This document shows, one piece after another, positions 26,315-34,619 of a stretch of 64,000 nucleotides of DNA. Position numbers and translations under genes: made by a program. The notes beneath the pieces are model-generated. The model searched no databases. It had not been told where the DNA came from and saw only the letters and a list, made by a program, of their open reading frames with translations. The DNA is from Chthoniobacteraceae bacterium (lineage in GTDB: Bacteria > Verrucomicrobiota > Verrucomicrobiia > Chthoniobacterales > Chthoniobacteraceae): assembly GCA_028293625.1 (NCBI GenBank), contig JAQGOL010000042.1, positions 1 through 64,000 of the forward strand, written 5' to 3'. The stretch's first letter is position 1. Each line of letters starts with the position of its first letter.

Positions 26315-27220
26315 ATGAAAACCAAGCAACTCATCGAAAGGGCCCACGGTTTGTCCGAACCGTACCGCATTGCGAACGGGAAAAAATTCCGGCTCAAGGA
26401 TGTCGATCCCGCCGACACGCAGGACTTCAAGTCCGAGGATAAACCGAGGGCCAAAGAGGCGTTACAAAATGGCATCGAAGCGCTGGCCGAGTTGCAGGAT
26501 ATGCTTTATGCGCAGGACTGCTGGTCGCTGCTGCTCATCTTCCAGGCAATGGATGCGGCGGGGAAGGACGGGACGATCAAGCATGTGATGTCCGGGGTCA
26601 ATCCTCAGGGATGCCACGTCTCCTCATTCAAGGCGCCGACGAGTGAAGATCTCGATCACGATTATCTGTGGCGCTGCGTAAAGCAGCTTCCGGAGCGCGG
26701 ACGAATCGGCATTTTCAACCGCAGCTACTACGAGGAGACGCTGGTAGTGCGCGTCCATCCGGAGTTTCTTGCCGGACAGAAGCTCCCATCGAAATTGGTG
26801 ACAAAAGATCTCTGGGACGAGCGGTTCCAGGACATCCGCGCCTTTGAGCGATACCTCACCCGCAATGGAACGATCGTTCGGAAGTTCTTTCTTCACGTCT
26901 CGAAAGAAGAGCAGCAAAAGCGCTTTCTCGAACGGCTCGAAAGGCCCGACAAAAATTGGAAGTTTTCCGCGAACGACGCGAAGGAGCGCGGGTTTTGGGA
27001 TGATTACATGGAGGCTTATGAAGAGACCATCCGCGAGACCGCGACGGAGGATTCGCCATGGTATGTAGTGCCTGCCGACAACAAGTGGTTCACCCGCGTG
27101 GTTGTGGCCGCGGCGGTGATCGACGCGATGGCCTCGCTGAACCTGGACTATCCAAAAGTCAGTGACGCGAAGCGCGAGCAACTCGCGGAAGCGAGGACGG
27201 CCCTCCTGGCCGGCCAATGA
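26315..27220 (+). CDS. ppk2: polyphosphate kinase 2 family (PPK2)
   Basis: A 301-residue polyphosphate:nucleotide phosphotransferase, which uses polyphosphate to phosphorylate nucleotides. The Walker A is MDAAGKDGT (79-87), followed by HVMSGVNPQGCHVSSFKAPT, the basic lid RIGIFNRSYYEETLVVRVHP and FLHVSKEEQQKRFLER. The length and context of these motifs fit the single-domain enzymes acting on AMP and/or ADP. ATG 26315 gives the family N-terminus; the upstream ATG 26279 adds 12 unrelated residues. The stop overlaps the SulP start as ATGA, so the two are cotranslated. Confidence 0.93.
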   Translation: MKTKQLIERAHGLSEPYRIANGKKFRLKDVDPADTQDFKSEDKPRAKEALQNGIEALAELQDMLYAQDCWSLLLIFQAMDAAGKDGTIKHVMSGVNPQGCHVSSFKAPTSEDLDHDYLWRCVKQLPERGRIGIFNRSYYEETLVVRVHPEFLAGQKLPSKLVTKDLWDERFQDIRAFERYLTRNGTIVRKFFLHVSKEEQQKRFLERLERPDKNWKFSANDAKERGFWDDYMEAYEETIRETATEDSPWYVVPADNKWFTRVVVAAAVIDAMASLNLDYPKVSDAKREQLAEARTALLAGQ

Positions 27221-28938
27221 GCGCGACGGCCGCCTCGGAAAACGCACCGGCCCATGCGGGGCGCCGGATCTTCGCCGCAGCATGCTGGCTGCCCGCCTAT
27301 GAGCGGCAATGGTTTCGCGCGGACCTGGCAGCCGGTGTGACGCTCGCGGCATACCTGCTGCCGGCCGCGTTGGGCGATGCATCGCTCGCGGGCCTGCCGC
27401 CGGAGGCGGGACTTTACGCGTGTCTGTTTAGCGGCCTTCTCTTCTGGCTTTTTTGCAGTTCGCGGCAAACGGCGGTCACGGTCACGTCGGCGATCTCCCT
27501 GCTTATCGGTTCATCGCTTGGGGGCATGGCCGGCGGCGATCCCTCACGCTTTGGCGCAATGGCCGCCTGCACGGCGCTGATCACGGCGGCGATCGCATTC
27601 ATCGCGTGGCTGATGCGCGCGGGCTCGGTCGTGAACTTCATTTCGGAAAGCGTGATAATCGGGTTCAAAGCCGGCGTAGCCCTGCATCTTGCCAGCACCC
27701 AGCTGCCCAAGCTTTTCGGAGTGCAAGGCGAGCACGGCGATTTTTGGGAGCGCATGGACGGGTTTATCCGTCACGCCGGTGACACGAACACCACCTCTCT
27801 CCTGCTCGGCTGCGGCGCGCTCGCACTGCTCATTCTCGGCAAAAAGCTGCTGCCCAATAAGCCGGTGGCGCTCTTTGTCGTCATCGCCGGCGTCGTTTCA
27901 GCGAGCTTCATCGACCTCGGCTCCCATGGGGTAAAACTTCTGGGCGAAGTGCCGCGCGGTTTACCAATCCCGTCGCTGCCCGCGGTGCATTATGAGGACT
28001 TGCGCGAACTGCTCCCGCTCGCGCTGGCGTGCTTTCTCCTCGGGGCTGTTGAGACGGCTGCGATCGGCCGGATGTTTGCCGAAAAACATGGCTACCGGCT
28101 CGATAGCAACCAGGAATTTCTCGCCCTCGCCGGCGCGAATCTCGCCTCAGGTCTCGGCCACGGCTTCCCGGTCAGCGGCGGAATGTCGCAATCGCTGGTC
28201 AACGAAAGCGGCGGCGCGCGCACCCCTCTCTCGGGTGCGATCGCCGCGGCGCTCATCCTGGTTGTCGCGCTTTTTTTCACCGGTCTGCTGCGCAACCTGC
28301 CGCAACCAGTACTCGCCGCGGCCGTGCTCATGGCGGTAGTGAGTCTCGTAAAGGTAGACGTGCTGCATCGGCTCTGGCAGGTGCATCGTGGAGAATTCCT
28401 CGTCGTGATGAGCGCCCTCCTTGGCGTGCTCGGGGCGGGGCTGCTCAAAGGGGTGCTTGTCGGCGCGATTATCTCCCTTGTGTTGCTGCTTCGCCGCGCC
28501 TCCACGCCACACGTCGCCTTTCTGGGACGCATCCCGGGTGCGCGCCGGTACTCCGACCTTTCCCGCCACCCCGATAATGAGCCGACGCCCGGCGTTCTCG
28601 CGTTTCGCGTCGAGTCCGGCATCGTCTATTTCAACTCCGAGCACGTCTTCGACACCGTGCTCGCGCACCTCGACGCGGCCGCTGAACTGGTCCGCCTCGT
28701 CATTTGCGATTTGTCCACTTCGCCCACGCTCGACATGGCCGGCGCGCGCATGTTCCTCACGCTGCAGGCGGAACTCAGGAAGCGCGGCGTTGAATTCCGC
28801 ATTGTTGAAGCGCGCTCCGGCGTCCGCGATATGCTCCGCGTCGAGGGCGTTGAGGCGAAGGTCGGCCGTATCGACCGGTTTACGATGCTCGCGGATGCCA
28901 TTGATCACTTCCAAAGCGAAGCCGGCTCAAACTCGTGA
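27217..28938 (+). CDS. SulP-family anion transporter with STAS domain
   Basis: A 573-residue SulP (SLC26-like) permease. The membrane domain (about 20-430) has the family opening WFRADLAAGVTLAAYLLPAA and the segment FPVSGGMSQSLVNESGGART. The cytoplasmic STAS domain (about 450-565) includes ICDLSTSPTLDMAGARMFLT. SulP proteins carry sulfate, bicarbonate or organic acids; the substrate cannot be assigned. It starts within the PPK2 stop codon. A fragment of a relative's STAS domain survives as a pseudogene at 13572-13751. Confidence 0.92.
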   Translation: MSATAASENAPAHAGRRIFAAACWLPAYERQWFRADLAAGVTLAAYLLPAALGDASLAGLPPEAGLYACLFSGLLFWLFCSSRQTAVTVTSAISLLIGSSLGGMAGGDPSRFGAMAACTALITAAIAFIAWLMRAGSVVNFISESVIIGFKAGVALHLASTQLPKLFGVQGEHGDFWERMDGFIRHAGDTNTTSLLLGCGALALLILGKKLLPNKPVALFVVIAGVVSASFIDLGSHGVKLLGEVPRGLPIPSLPAVHYEDLRELLPLALACFLLGAVETAAIGRMFAEKHGYRLDSNQEFLALAGANLASGLGHGFPVSGGMSQSLVNESGGARTPLSGAIAAALILVVALFFTGLLRNLPQPVLAAAVLMAVVSLVKVDVLHRLWQVHRGEFLVVMSALLGVLGAGLLKGVLVGAIISLVLLLRRASTPHVAFLGRIPGARRYSDLSRHPDNEPTPGVLAFRVESGIVYFNSEHVFDTVLAHLDAAAELVRLVICDLSTSPTLDMAGARMFLTLQAELRKRGVEFRIVEARSGVRDMLRVEGVEAKVGRIDRFTMLADAIDHFQSEAGSNS

Positions 28939-28987
28939 GCTTTCGAGCAGACCCGAAACCGGTCTCAGCCATGGCTGCCGGCTGGTT

Positions 28988-29010
28988 GATAGGACCAAGG
29001 TCCGATACCC
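28988..29010. promoter_or_regulatory. copy C of the recurring inverted motif
   Basis: TGATAGGACCAAGGTCCGAT then ACC: arms GGACC and GGTCC around AA, with flanking AT-containing wings like copy B in reverse. It lies in the 103-bp gap between the SulP gene and the hypothetical gene at 29042, about 30 bp before that start codon, a position that suits an operator or activator site. Confidence 0.45.
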
Positions 29011-29041
29011 CGTCCGGCAAAATAAATTCATAGTTCAGACC

Positions 29042-29446
29042 ATGCCGTCTCCATCACGAGTCCTCACCAACGACTACAACGATTGCAAGCTGATCAAGCT
29101 CGATTTCGACGACCCGAAAAGCCCGCTTGTTGTTTTGCAGGAAGCCTACGCGCCAAGTGACCCAGTCAGCCGGATGCGCGTCTTCTATCTCCAGCACGAC
29201 GGATTCTGGATCGATGAAATCGCCCGCAGCACACTCCCCGAGCGCGAGATCGGCGAGATCGTTTTTGACACCCCCGCCGAAGCGCTCCGAGTCTTTTCCG
29301 GGCTTTTTGGAAAACCGCTTATCCGCGACTTGCCTGTCACCGAGAACGACGTGCGCGCCTATATGGCACGGGCGGGAAGTGGCTCTCCCAAAGAACTGTT
29401 TCGTGAATTTCTCGCCCGTTACCGTGCTTCAAAAAGCAAAGTCTAG
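29042..29446 (+). CDS. hypothetical protein, 134 aa
   Basis: A soluble 134-residue protein beginning MPSPSRVLTNDYNDCKLIKL. It alternates beta strands and helices and ends in a basic helix (LFREFLARYRASKSKV). No known motif is seen. ATG 29042 directly follows the intergenic region carrying a recurring inverted motif; the long frame upstream is a shadow of the SulP gene. It converges on the TolC-like gene, with stop codons overlapping by 4 bp. The short size and own promoter region suggest a separately regulated accessory protein. Confidence 0.7.
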   Translation: MPSPSRVLTNDYNDCKLIKLDFDDPKSPLVVLQEAYAPSDPVSRMRVFYLQHDGFWIDEIARSTLPEREIGEIVFDTPAEALRVFSGLFGKPLIRDLPVTENDVRAYMARAGSGSPKELFREFLARYRASKSKV

Positions 29447-30972
29447 CGCTCGTAACCGCCTCCTACCGCCCGGATCAGGTCGATTGTAGCGCTGTAACGC
29501 GTGTTCAGGGTCTGCACCTCGGCAAGTTCCGCGTTGAGGAGAACGCGCTGCGCATCGATGACTTCAAAATAGTTGATTGCCCCTTCCCGATAGCTTTTCT
29601 GGGCAATATCAAAAACGTGCCGCGCATTCTCGGCGGCACGCCCGCGGGCCTCGGCTTGAAGTGCACGCTGGCGCAGACCGCTTAATGCATTCTCAGCTTC
29701 CTTAAAAGCGTTGAGCGCCGCCTGTTGGTAAGCGGCAAGCGCCTGCTGCTCTCTGGCGCGCGCGGCATTGAGCCTGGCCGCGTTCCTGCCGCCTTCAAAG
29801 ATAGGAATGCTGATTCCGCCTGTGATAGACCAGACATGGCTTTGATCCTTAAAAAGTTCGGCCGAGTCCGCGCTTTCGAAGCCGTAGTTGGCGCCGACGT
29901 TGACAGTGGGAAAAAACTCGGCCTTCACAGACTTGATCCCCTCACCTTCGGCGGCAACACGGCGTTCTTCTTCAACGAGATCGGGACGCCGGGTCAGCAA
30001 TTGGGCCGGAATTGTGATGGGTACCGGGGGCGGCAAACCGTGATCCAGCGGATGTTCGGCGAGATGGAAGCCGCTTGCGGGCTGCCCGCAAAGAACCGCC
30101 ACGGCATTCTCGGATTCAGCTCGCCGTTGAGTGACGTCAGCCAACTCCGCTTCGGCATTTGCCAGCTCGAACCTGGCGCGGAAAACTTCAATGTCGCCGG
30201 CCACCCCGGCTTTGAGCCGGGCCTCCTGAATTTGAATCGCATCGGCTCGCAGCCGCAAGGTGCGGCGCAGCAGAGCCATTTGGGAGTCGAGCGCGCGCAA
30301 AGTAAAATAGCTCGCCGCCACCTGTGAGGTGAGACTCAGCTCCACGGCGCGCCGGTCCGCCTCGAAAGCCTGGGCCGTGGCACGCCCCTGGGCGTACGCA
30401 TGCCGGATGCGTCCAAAGAGGTCGACCTCGTAACCGAGGGAAAGCTGGGTTGAAAAATCGTTGGAACTATTTGTCAGCGCCTGCCCGGCAAACGAATCGG
30501 GTCCGCTGGCTCCGTTTCCGGCGGGAAAGATGCCGCTGCCTATAATGCGGGAACGAACGATTGGACCGGTGTTAGTGGTCCGCTGGCGGGTGGCATGCAA
30601 CGGAGCGCTCAATGTCGGATAAAAGCCGGCAGCAATCGTGCGCGCCTGTTCCCGGGCTTCCACCACCCGTGCCACGGACTGATAGAGATCTCGATTTCCC
30701 AACACCGCTTCCCGCATGAGTTTATCGAGCACCGGATCATGAAAAAGCTGCCACCAACGCCCCGTTTGATGATCATGAGCGGAGCCGCGAGTGACCTCCT
30801 TCCCTCCGGTCGCCGCTTTAAATCGGGCCGGGACCTCGATTGATTCGGCAGGCTTAACGTCCCGCCCCAATAGCGGTGACACCGTGATGCTCAGCAGGCC
30901 CGCGGCGATCGCAAGAGACTTCCATCGCAGTGGCGGCTTTAAATTGTCGATCCGAAGAATTGGCAGACTCAT
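29443..30972 (-). CDS. outer membrane efflux channel (TolC/NodT family)
   Basis: A 509-residue outer membrane factor of the NodT/OprM subgroup. Internal duplicated halves include LMREAVLGNRDLYQSVARVV and the end-segment YREGAINYFEVIDAQRVLL that caps such proteins. A hydrophobic N-terminal segment (about 17-32) acts as signal peptide; there is no lipobox cysteine. The ATG overlaps the HlyD-family gene stop (ATGA, 30969-30972). It forms the exit channel for the DHA2 exporter and adaptor of this operon, which is controlled by the TetR regulator at its head. Confidence 0.92.
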   Translation of the reverse strand: MSLPILRIDNLKPPLRWKSLAIAAGLLSITVSPLLGRDVKPAESIEVPARFKAATGGKEVTRGSAHDHQTGRWWQLFHDPVLDKLMREAVLGNRDLYQSVARVVEAREQARTIAAGFYPTLSAPLHATRQRTTNTGPIVRSRIIGSGIFPAGNGASGPDSFAGQALTNSSNDFSTQLSLGYEVDLFGRIRHAYAQGRATAQAFEADRRAVELSLTSQVAASYFTLRALDSQMALLRRTLRLRADAIQIQEARLKAGVAGDIEVFRARFELANAEAELADVTQRRAESENAVAVLCGQPASGFHLAEHPLDHGLPPPVPITIPAQLLTRRPDLVEEERRVAAEGEGIKSVKAEFFPTVNVGANYGFESADSAELFKDQSHVWSITGGISIPIFEGGRNAARLNAARAREQQALAAYQQAALNAFKEAENALSGLRQRALQAEARGRAAENARHVFDIAQKSYREGAINYFEVIDAQRVLLNAELAEVQTLNTRYSATIDLIRAVGGGYER

Positions 30973-32153
30973 TTGATGAGTACGTTGGCGATCGCTGAAA
31001 GCCCGGGCCGCAGCCGCTCCTCAAACCCACGGATCGAATCGCGATCAAATACGATTTTCACCGGAACGCGCTGCACGACTTTTGTAAAGTTGCCGGTGGC
31101 ATTGTCGGCCGGCAGCAACGCAAACTGCGCTCCGGTTGCCGGCGCGATGCCATCCACCTTTCCGGTGAAGTGATGTCCGTCCACGGCATCGACCGTGATC
31201 TCGACGCGCTGACCGGCACGCACGTTCCTGATTTGGGTCTCCTTAAAATTCGCGACGATCCAGTAGTCGCCGCCCACCACCGCAAAGAGCGCCTGGCCCA
31301 CCTGCACGCGATTGCCCGGCTCGACGTTCTTATTCCCAACCCGGCCATCCGAGGGGGCCACGATCTCACTGTACGAAAGTTCCCGCTCCGCGTCGCGCAC
31401 CCCCGCTTCCTGGACCAAAATCCTGGCATCAGCGGTGGCGATTTCCGCCTCGGCTGATTCCACGGCGGCGGCACTGGCGTCGCTGCGTGCTTGCGCGGCC
31501 GTCAGATCGGCTTTTGCGCCAATCAGCGCCGCACCGGAGGCCTGCGCATTGCTTTTCGTCGTATCGACTTCCGCTTTGGAAATGGCGTGTGCATCGCTTT
31601 GAAAAAGACGCTGGTTGCGCTCGAAATTCACATTGGCCATTTGGAGCTGCGCTTCAATGAGCCGCACCTGAGCCTCCGAAGAGGCGGCCTGCGCCGCGGC
31701 CTGAACGGTCTGCGCTTTGGCTTGATTTAATGCAGCCTGGGCATGCCGCGCACCCGCTTTTTCCTGGGCAAGCGCCGCCCTGGCTTTTTGAAGCGAAATC
31801 TGAGAGGCGAGCGGATCGATGCGCGCAAGCGCCTGGCCGGCTTTGACCGCTTCATTTTCACTCACGAGCACCTCAATGACAGAGCCGGCTCCCCGGGAAC
31901 TGACCTGATAAATGTGACCGTTGATATAAGCGTCGTCGGTCACCTCAAATGTCATGGAGTGATGAATGAAATTCGCGAGCCAAATGCCGGTTCCCGCAAT
32001 GGCAACCGTCGCACCGAGCCAAAAAACAAGGCCGCGCTTTTTGCGAGGCAACCCGGTTTCCCGCGGAACGGCATTGGCACGATGACTGGACGGGAGCGAC
32101 GGCGCGGCGGTGGGATCCTCGACGGTTTTGTCGGAAGAGGTGTGGTTGGACAT
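30969..32153 (-). CDS. HlyD/EmrA-type adaptor protein
   Basis: A 394-residue membrane fusion protein: a cytoplasmic N-terminus, one TM segment (about 42-62, LVFWLGATVAIAGTGIWLAN), the lipoyl halves around a long Ala-rich coiled-coil hairpin (about 110-250), and the beta-barrel end with SEIVAPSDGRVGNKNVEPGN. It couples the 14-TM exporter encoded upstream (24-bp gap) to the outer membrane channel encoded downstream (4-bp overlap). This is the EmrA-like part of a complete EmrAB-TolC-type system. Confidence 0.92.
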   Translation of the reverse strand: MSNHTSSDKTVEDPTAAPSLPSSHRANAVPRETGLPRKKRGLVFWLGATVAIAGTGIWLANFIHHSMTFEVTDDAYINGHIYQVSSRGAGSVIEVLVSENEAVKAGQALARIDPLASQISLQKARAALAQEKAGARHAQAALNQAKAQTVQAAAQAASSEAQVRLIEAQLQMANVNFERNQRLFQSDAHAISKAEVDTTKSNAQASGAALIGAKADLTAAQARSDASAAAVESAEAEIATADARILVQEAGVRDAERELSYSEIVAPSDGRVGNKNVEPGNRVQVGQALFAVVGGDYWIVANFKETQIRNVRAGQRVEITVDAVDGHHFTGKVDGIAPATGAQFALLPADNATGNFTKVVQRVPVKIVFDRDSIRGFEERLRPGLSAIANVLIK

Positions 32154-32177
32154 GAAAAATGAGAGAAAAACGCGGGC

Positions 32178-33815
32178 CTAATGGGCGGCTGCGGCGGCAT
32201 CTTCCGCGGCGCGGTTCGTTTTGCCGCCGAGCAATAAAATCAGTGGAAGCGACACTATAAAAAGCACGGCGACATAGAAAAAAATGTCCTCGTAGGAGAG
32301 GAGCGTGGCCTGGCCATTGACCGTCCGATCGATCAAGCCAAGCGCCCGATGCCGGGCGGCAATCGCATCGCCCCCATGGCTGGTAAAGCCGGCCGTCAAT
32401 GCCTGTAGCCGATCAATCGAGGGAACTCGAAAGGCCGTGATCTTCTCCACAAGGATCGCGCGATGCAAAGCCTCCCGGCGGACCAGCATCGTGGTAATGA
32501 GGGCGATGCCTATGCTGCTGCCGAGCTGGCGTGTCAGGCTGTAAAAACCGGCTCCCGCGGCGATGTCCTTTTTCGCCAACGGTCCAAGCGTTGCAATGCT
32601 GAGCGGCATAAAAATCAGCACTCCGCCAAGTCCCCGGCAGACCAGCGGCCAGAAGAGCTGATCGACGCCCGTGCTCGGATTCAGATCCATCAAAATCATG
32701 CCGGTGGCTGCTGTCAGGAGTGCTCCGGCACAGATCACCAGGCGGGGCGAAAAGCGGCTTGCCACCTTTCCATAAAGAATCATCGCCACGGCGGAGGCGA
32801 TCGCGCCCGGCACTAGCAACAGGCCGCTTTGCAGCGCTGTATAATGCAGGAAATCCTGAACAAACACCGGTACGGCAAACATGATGCCGTAAAGGCCCAT
32901 TCCGAGAATCACTGAATAGAGACTGCCGCCGATCATCGATGGATAACGCAGGACGCGGAGATCAACGGCAGGGTGCTCAGTGGTTAATTCCCGCCAGATA
33001 AACAGCCCGATGCTCACGACGCTTGCAATGGCCATGCCCGTGATAAATCGCGAAGCAAACCAGTCGTCCTGCTGGCCCTCTTCAAGCAGAATCTGGAACG
33101 ACGCCAGCCCGACTGCCAGCAGGCCGATTCCGCTCCAGTCGACCGTGCCCGCGCGGTTCATCTTTGTCTTGTCATCGGCCGGAAGCAAAATCAGACACAT
33201 CACCACCGCAATGATCCCGATCGGCAGGTTGATGAAAAATATCCAGCGCCAGCCGAGGTTGTCCGTGAGCCAGCCTCCAATCACCGGGCCCGCCGCGGGT
33301 CCGCCGATGACACCGAGGCCAAATATGGCTTGGGCCAGGGGCCGCTCTTCATTGGGGAAAGCTTCAAAGATGAGCGATTGCGCCTTGGCCAGAAGTCCGC
33401 CCCCGGCGAGTCCCTGCAAGACCCGCGCGAAAATGAGCGCGCTGAGATTTGTGGACATCCCACAAAGCATCGAGGCAAGCGTGAATCCTATCAGGGAAAA
33501 GACAAAGTAGTTCTTTTTGCCGAAGCGATACCCGAGCCACGCGGAAAGCGGAATGATGACCACATTGGCGCACGCGTAACTGGTTGAAACCCAGCCCGCC
33601 TCCGAAAGGGTGGCGCCCAGGTTGCCTCGAATATCGGGAAGGGCCACATTGGTAATCACGGTATCGATTACCTCCAGGATCGCGCCAAGGGATGCCGCAA
33701 ACACGATTGCCCACTTGAGGATCCCCCGCTCCAGCAACCTGGCAGCAAAGGGAGAAAGCAAGGCGGGATCCGCGCCATACAGGCCGCTCTGCAGGGCCGC
33801 TGATTTTCCGCTCAT
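32178..33815 (-). CDS. DHA2-family (EmrB/QacA) 14-TM drug:proton antiporter
   Basis: A 545-residue MFS exporter. The DHA2 motifs are visible: LPDIRGNLGATLSEAGWVST in TM1-2, the loop motif WLGYRFGKKNYF, and motif C-like LGVIGGPAAGPVIGGWL. About 14 TM segments fit the length. The ATG overlaps the TetR stop (ATGA, 33812-33815), so repressor and exporter are cotranslated and autoregulation sets both. Likely substrates are hydrophobic compounds, but none can be named. Confidence 0.93.
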   Translation of the reverse strand: MSGKSAALQSGLYGADPALLSPFAARLLERGILKWAIVFAASLGAILEVIDTVITNVALPDIRGNLGATLSEAGWVSTSYACANVVIIPLSAWLGYRFGKKNYFVFSLIGFTLASMLCGMSTNLSALIFARVLQGLAGGGLLAKAQSLIFEAFPNEERPLAQAIFGLGVIGGPAAGPVIGGWLTDNLGWRWIFFINLPIGIIAVVMCLILLPADDKTKMNRAGTVDWSGIGLLAVGLASFQILLEEGQQDDWFASRFITGMAIASVVSIGLFIWRELTTEHPAVDLRVLRYPSMIGGSLYSVILGMGLYGIMFAVPVFVQDFLHYTALQSGLLLVPGAIASAVAMILYGKVASRFSPRLVICAGALLTAATGMILMDLNPSTGVDQLFWPLVCRGLGGVLIFMPLSIATLGPLAKKDIAAGAGFYSLTRQLGSSIGIALITTMLVRREALHRAILVEKITAFRVPSIDRLQALTAGFTSHGGDAIAARHRALGLIDRTVNGQATLLSYEDIFFYVAVLFIVSLPLILLLGGKTNRAAEDAAAAAH

Positions 33816-34483
33816 GAATGCTTTCGTCTTCCGGCATTCCCGGATTCCAACGGTTGCTTAAGGATCGGCGCTCCAATCGCCTGCATAACCATCGCCACGC
33901 AGGCATCCAGATAACTCCTGCTGCTATACTCCCGAGGCAAAGGCATCGCCCCGCGCATCGCACCCATAAAAACAAGGGCGCTAAGCTGATCAGCTGCAAT
34001 CGCCGCATCGATCTCTTTGTTCATCTCCCCGCTTTCCTGCGCCGCATGGAGCGCCTTGATGATCCGTTTCCGCTCCGGGAGAAAAATCGCGTGGATCACT
34101 TTTAATTCGTGTTCCTGAAAATGCTGAATCTCGCCAATCAGCACCCGCAGCAGTGCCAGATGTTTATTCGCGCGCTTGAAGCCGCTTGCCACATACTCCT
34201 CAATTACTCCGATCAGCCCCCGGGCGCCGCCGTTCACCTCTTCCGCTTCGGAAAACGTGGCCGGCGCCTCGCCAAAAACGCGCTCAAGGACGGAAGCCAG
34301 GAGGTTTTGTTTATTCTTAAAAAGCCGGAAAAGCGTCACCTCATTGACTCCTGCGACGTGGGCGATCTCGCGAGTCGTGGCGGCCCGCAGCCCGTCCCTG
34401 GCGAACACCTCGGCGGCCGCGTCAAGGAGCCGTTCACGGGTTGGAATCGTGCCGGGGAGGGATGGGGTGGAAGGGCTCGGCAT
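33812..34483 (-). CDS. TetR/AcrR-family transcriptional regulator
   Basis: A 223-residue repressor. The TetR helix-turn-helix lies at about residues 15-62 (TRERLLDAAAEVFARDGLRA, then TTREIAHVAGVNEVTLFRLF). The all-helical C-terminal ligand domain has a TetR_C-like end. It heads the operon for a DHA2 exporter, an EmrA-like adaptor and an outer membrane channel. A perfect 7-bp inverted repeat starts 4 bp upstream of its ATG, so it most likely represses its own operon until an exported compound binds. Confidence 0.93.
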   Translation of the reverse strand: MPSPSTPSLPGTIPTRERLLDAAAEVFARDGLRAATTREIAHVAGVNEVTLFRLFKNKQNLLASVLERVFGEAPATFSEAEEVNGGARGLIGVIEEYVASGFKRANKHLALLRVLIGEIQHFQEHELKVIHAIFLPERKRIIKALHAAQESGEMNKEIDAAIAADQLSALVFMGAMRGAMPLPREYSSRSYLDACVAMVMQAIGAPILKQPLESGNAGRRKHS

Positions 34484-34486
34484 GCG

Positions 34487-34504
34487 TGCAAGTGGTTACT
34501 TGCA
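34487..34504. promoter_or_regulatory. palindromic operator of the TetR-exporter operon
   Basis: TGCAAGT GGTT ACTTGCA, a perfect 7-bp inverted repeat, ends 4 bp before the TetR start codon. On the minus strand a weak promoter, TTGCGC, 17 nt, TAGTTT, ends at the edge of the palindrome, so a bound repressor would block it. The promoter call is tentative; the palindrome is clear. Confidence 0.65.
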
Positions 34505-34619
34505 AACTATTGCCCGGATTTTTATCGCGCAATAAATTTCGCGGCGGATCGCGCAGATCCCGGCCGCCTGATCCCTCCGCATTGCGGCTGCGCGCCATTT
34601 ACTGCCAGCTAAAGTGATT

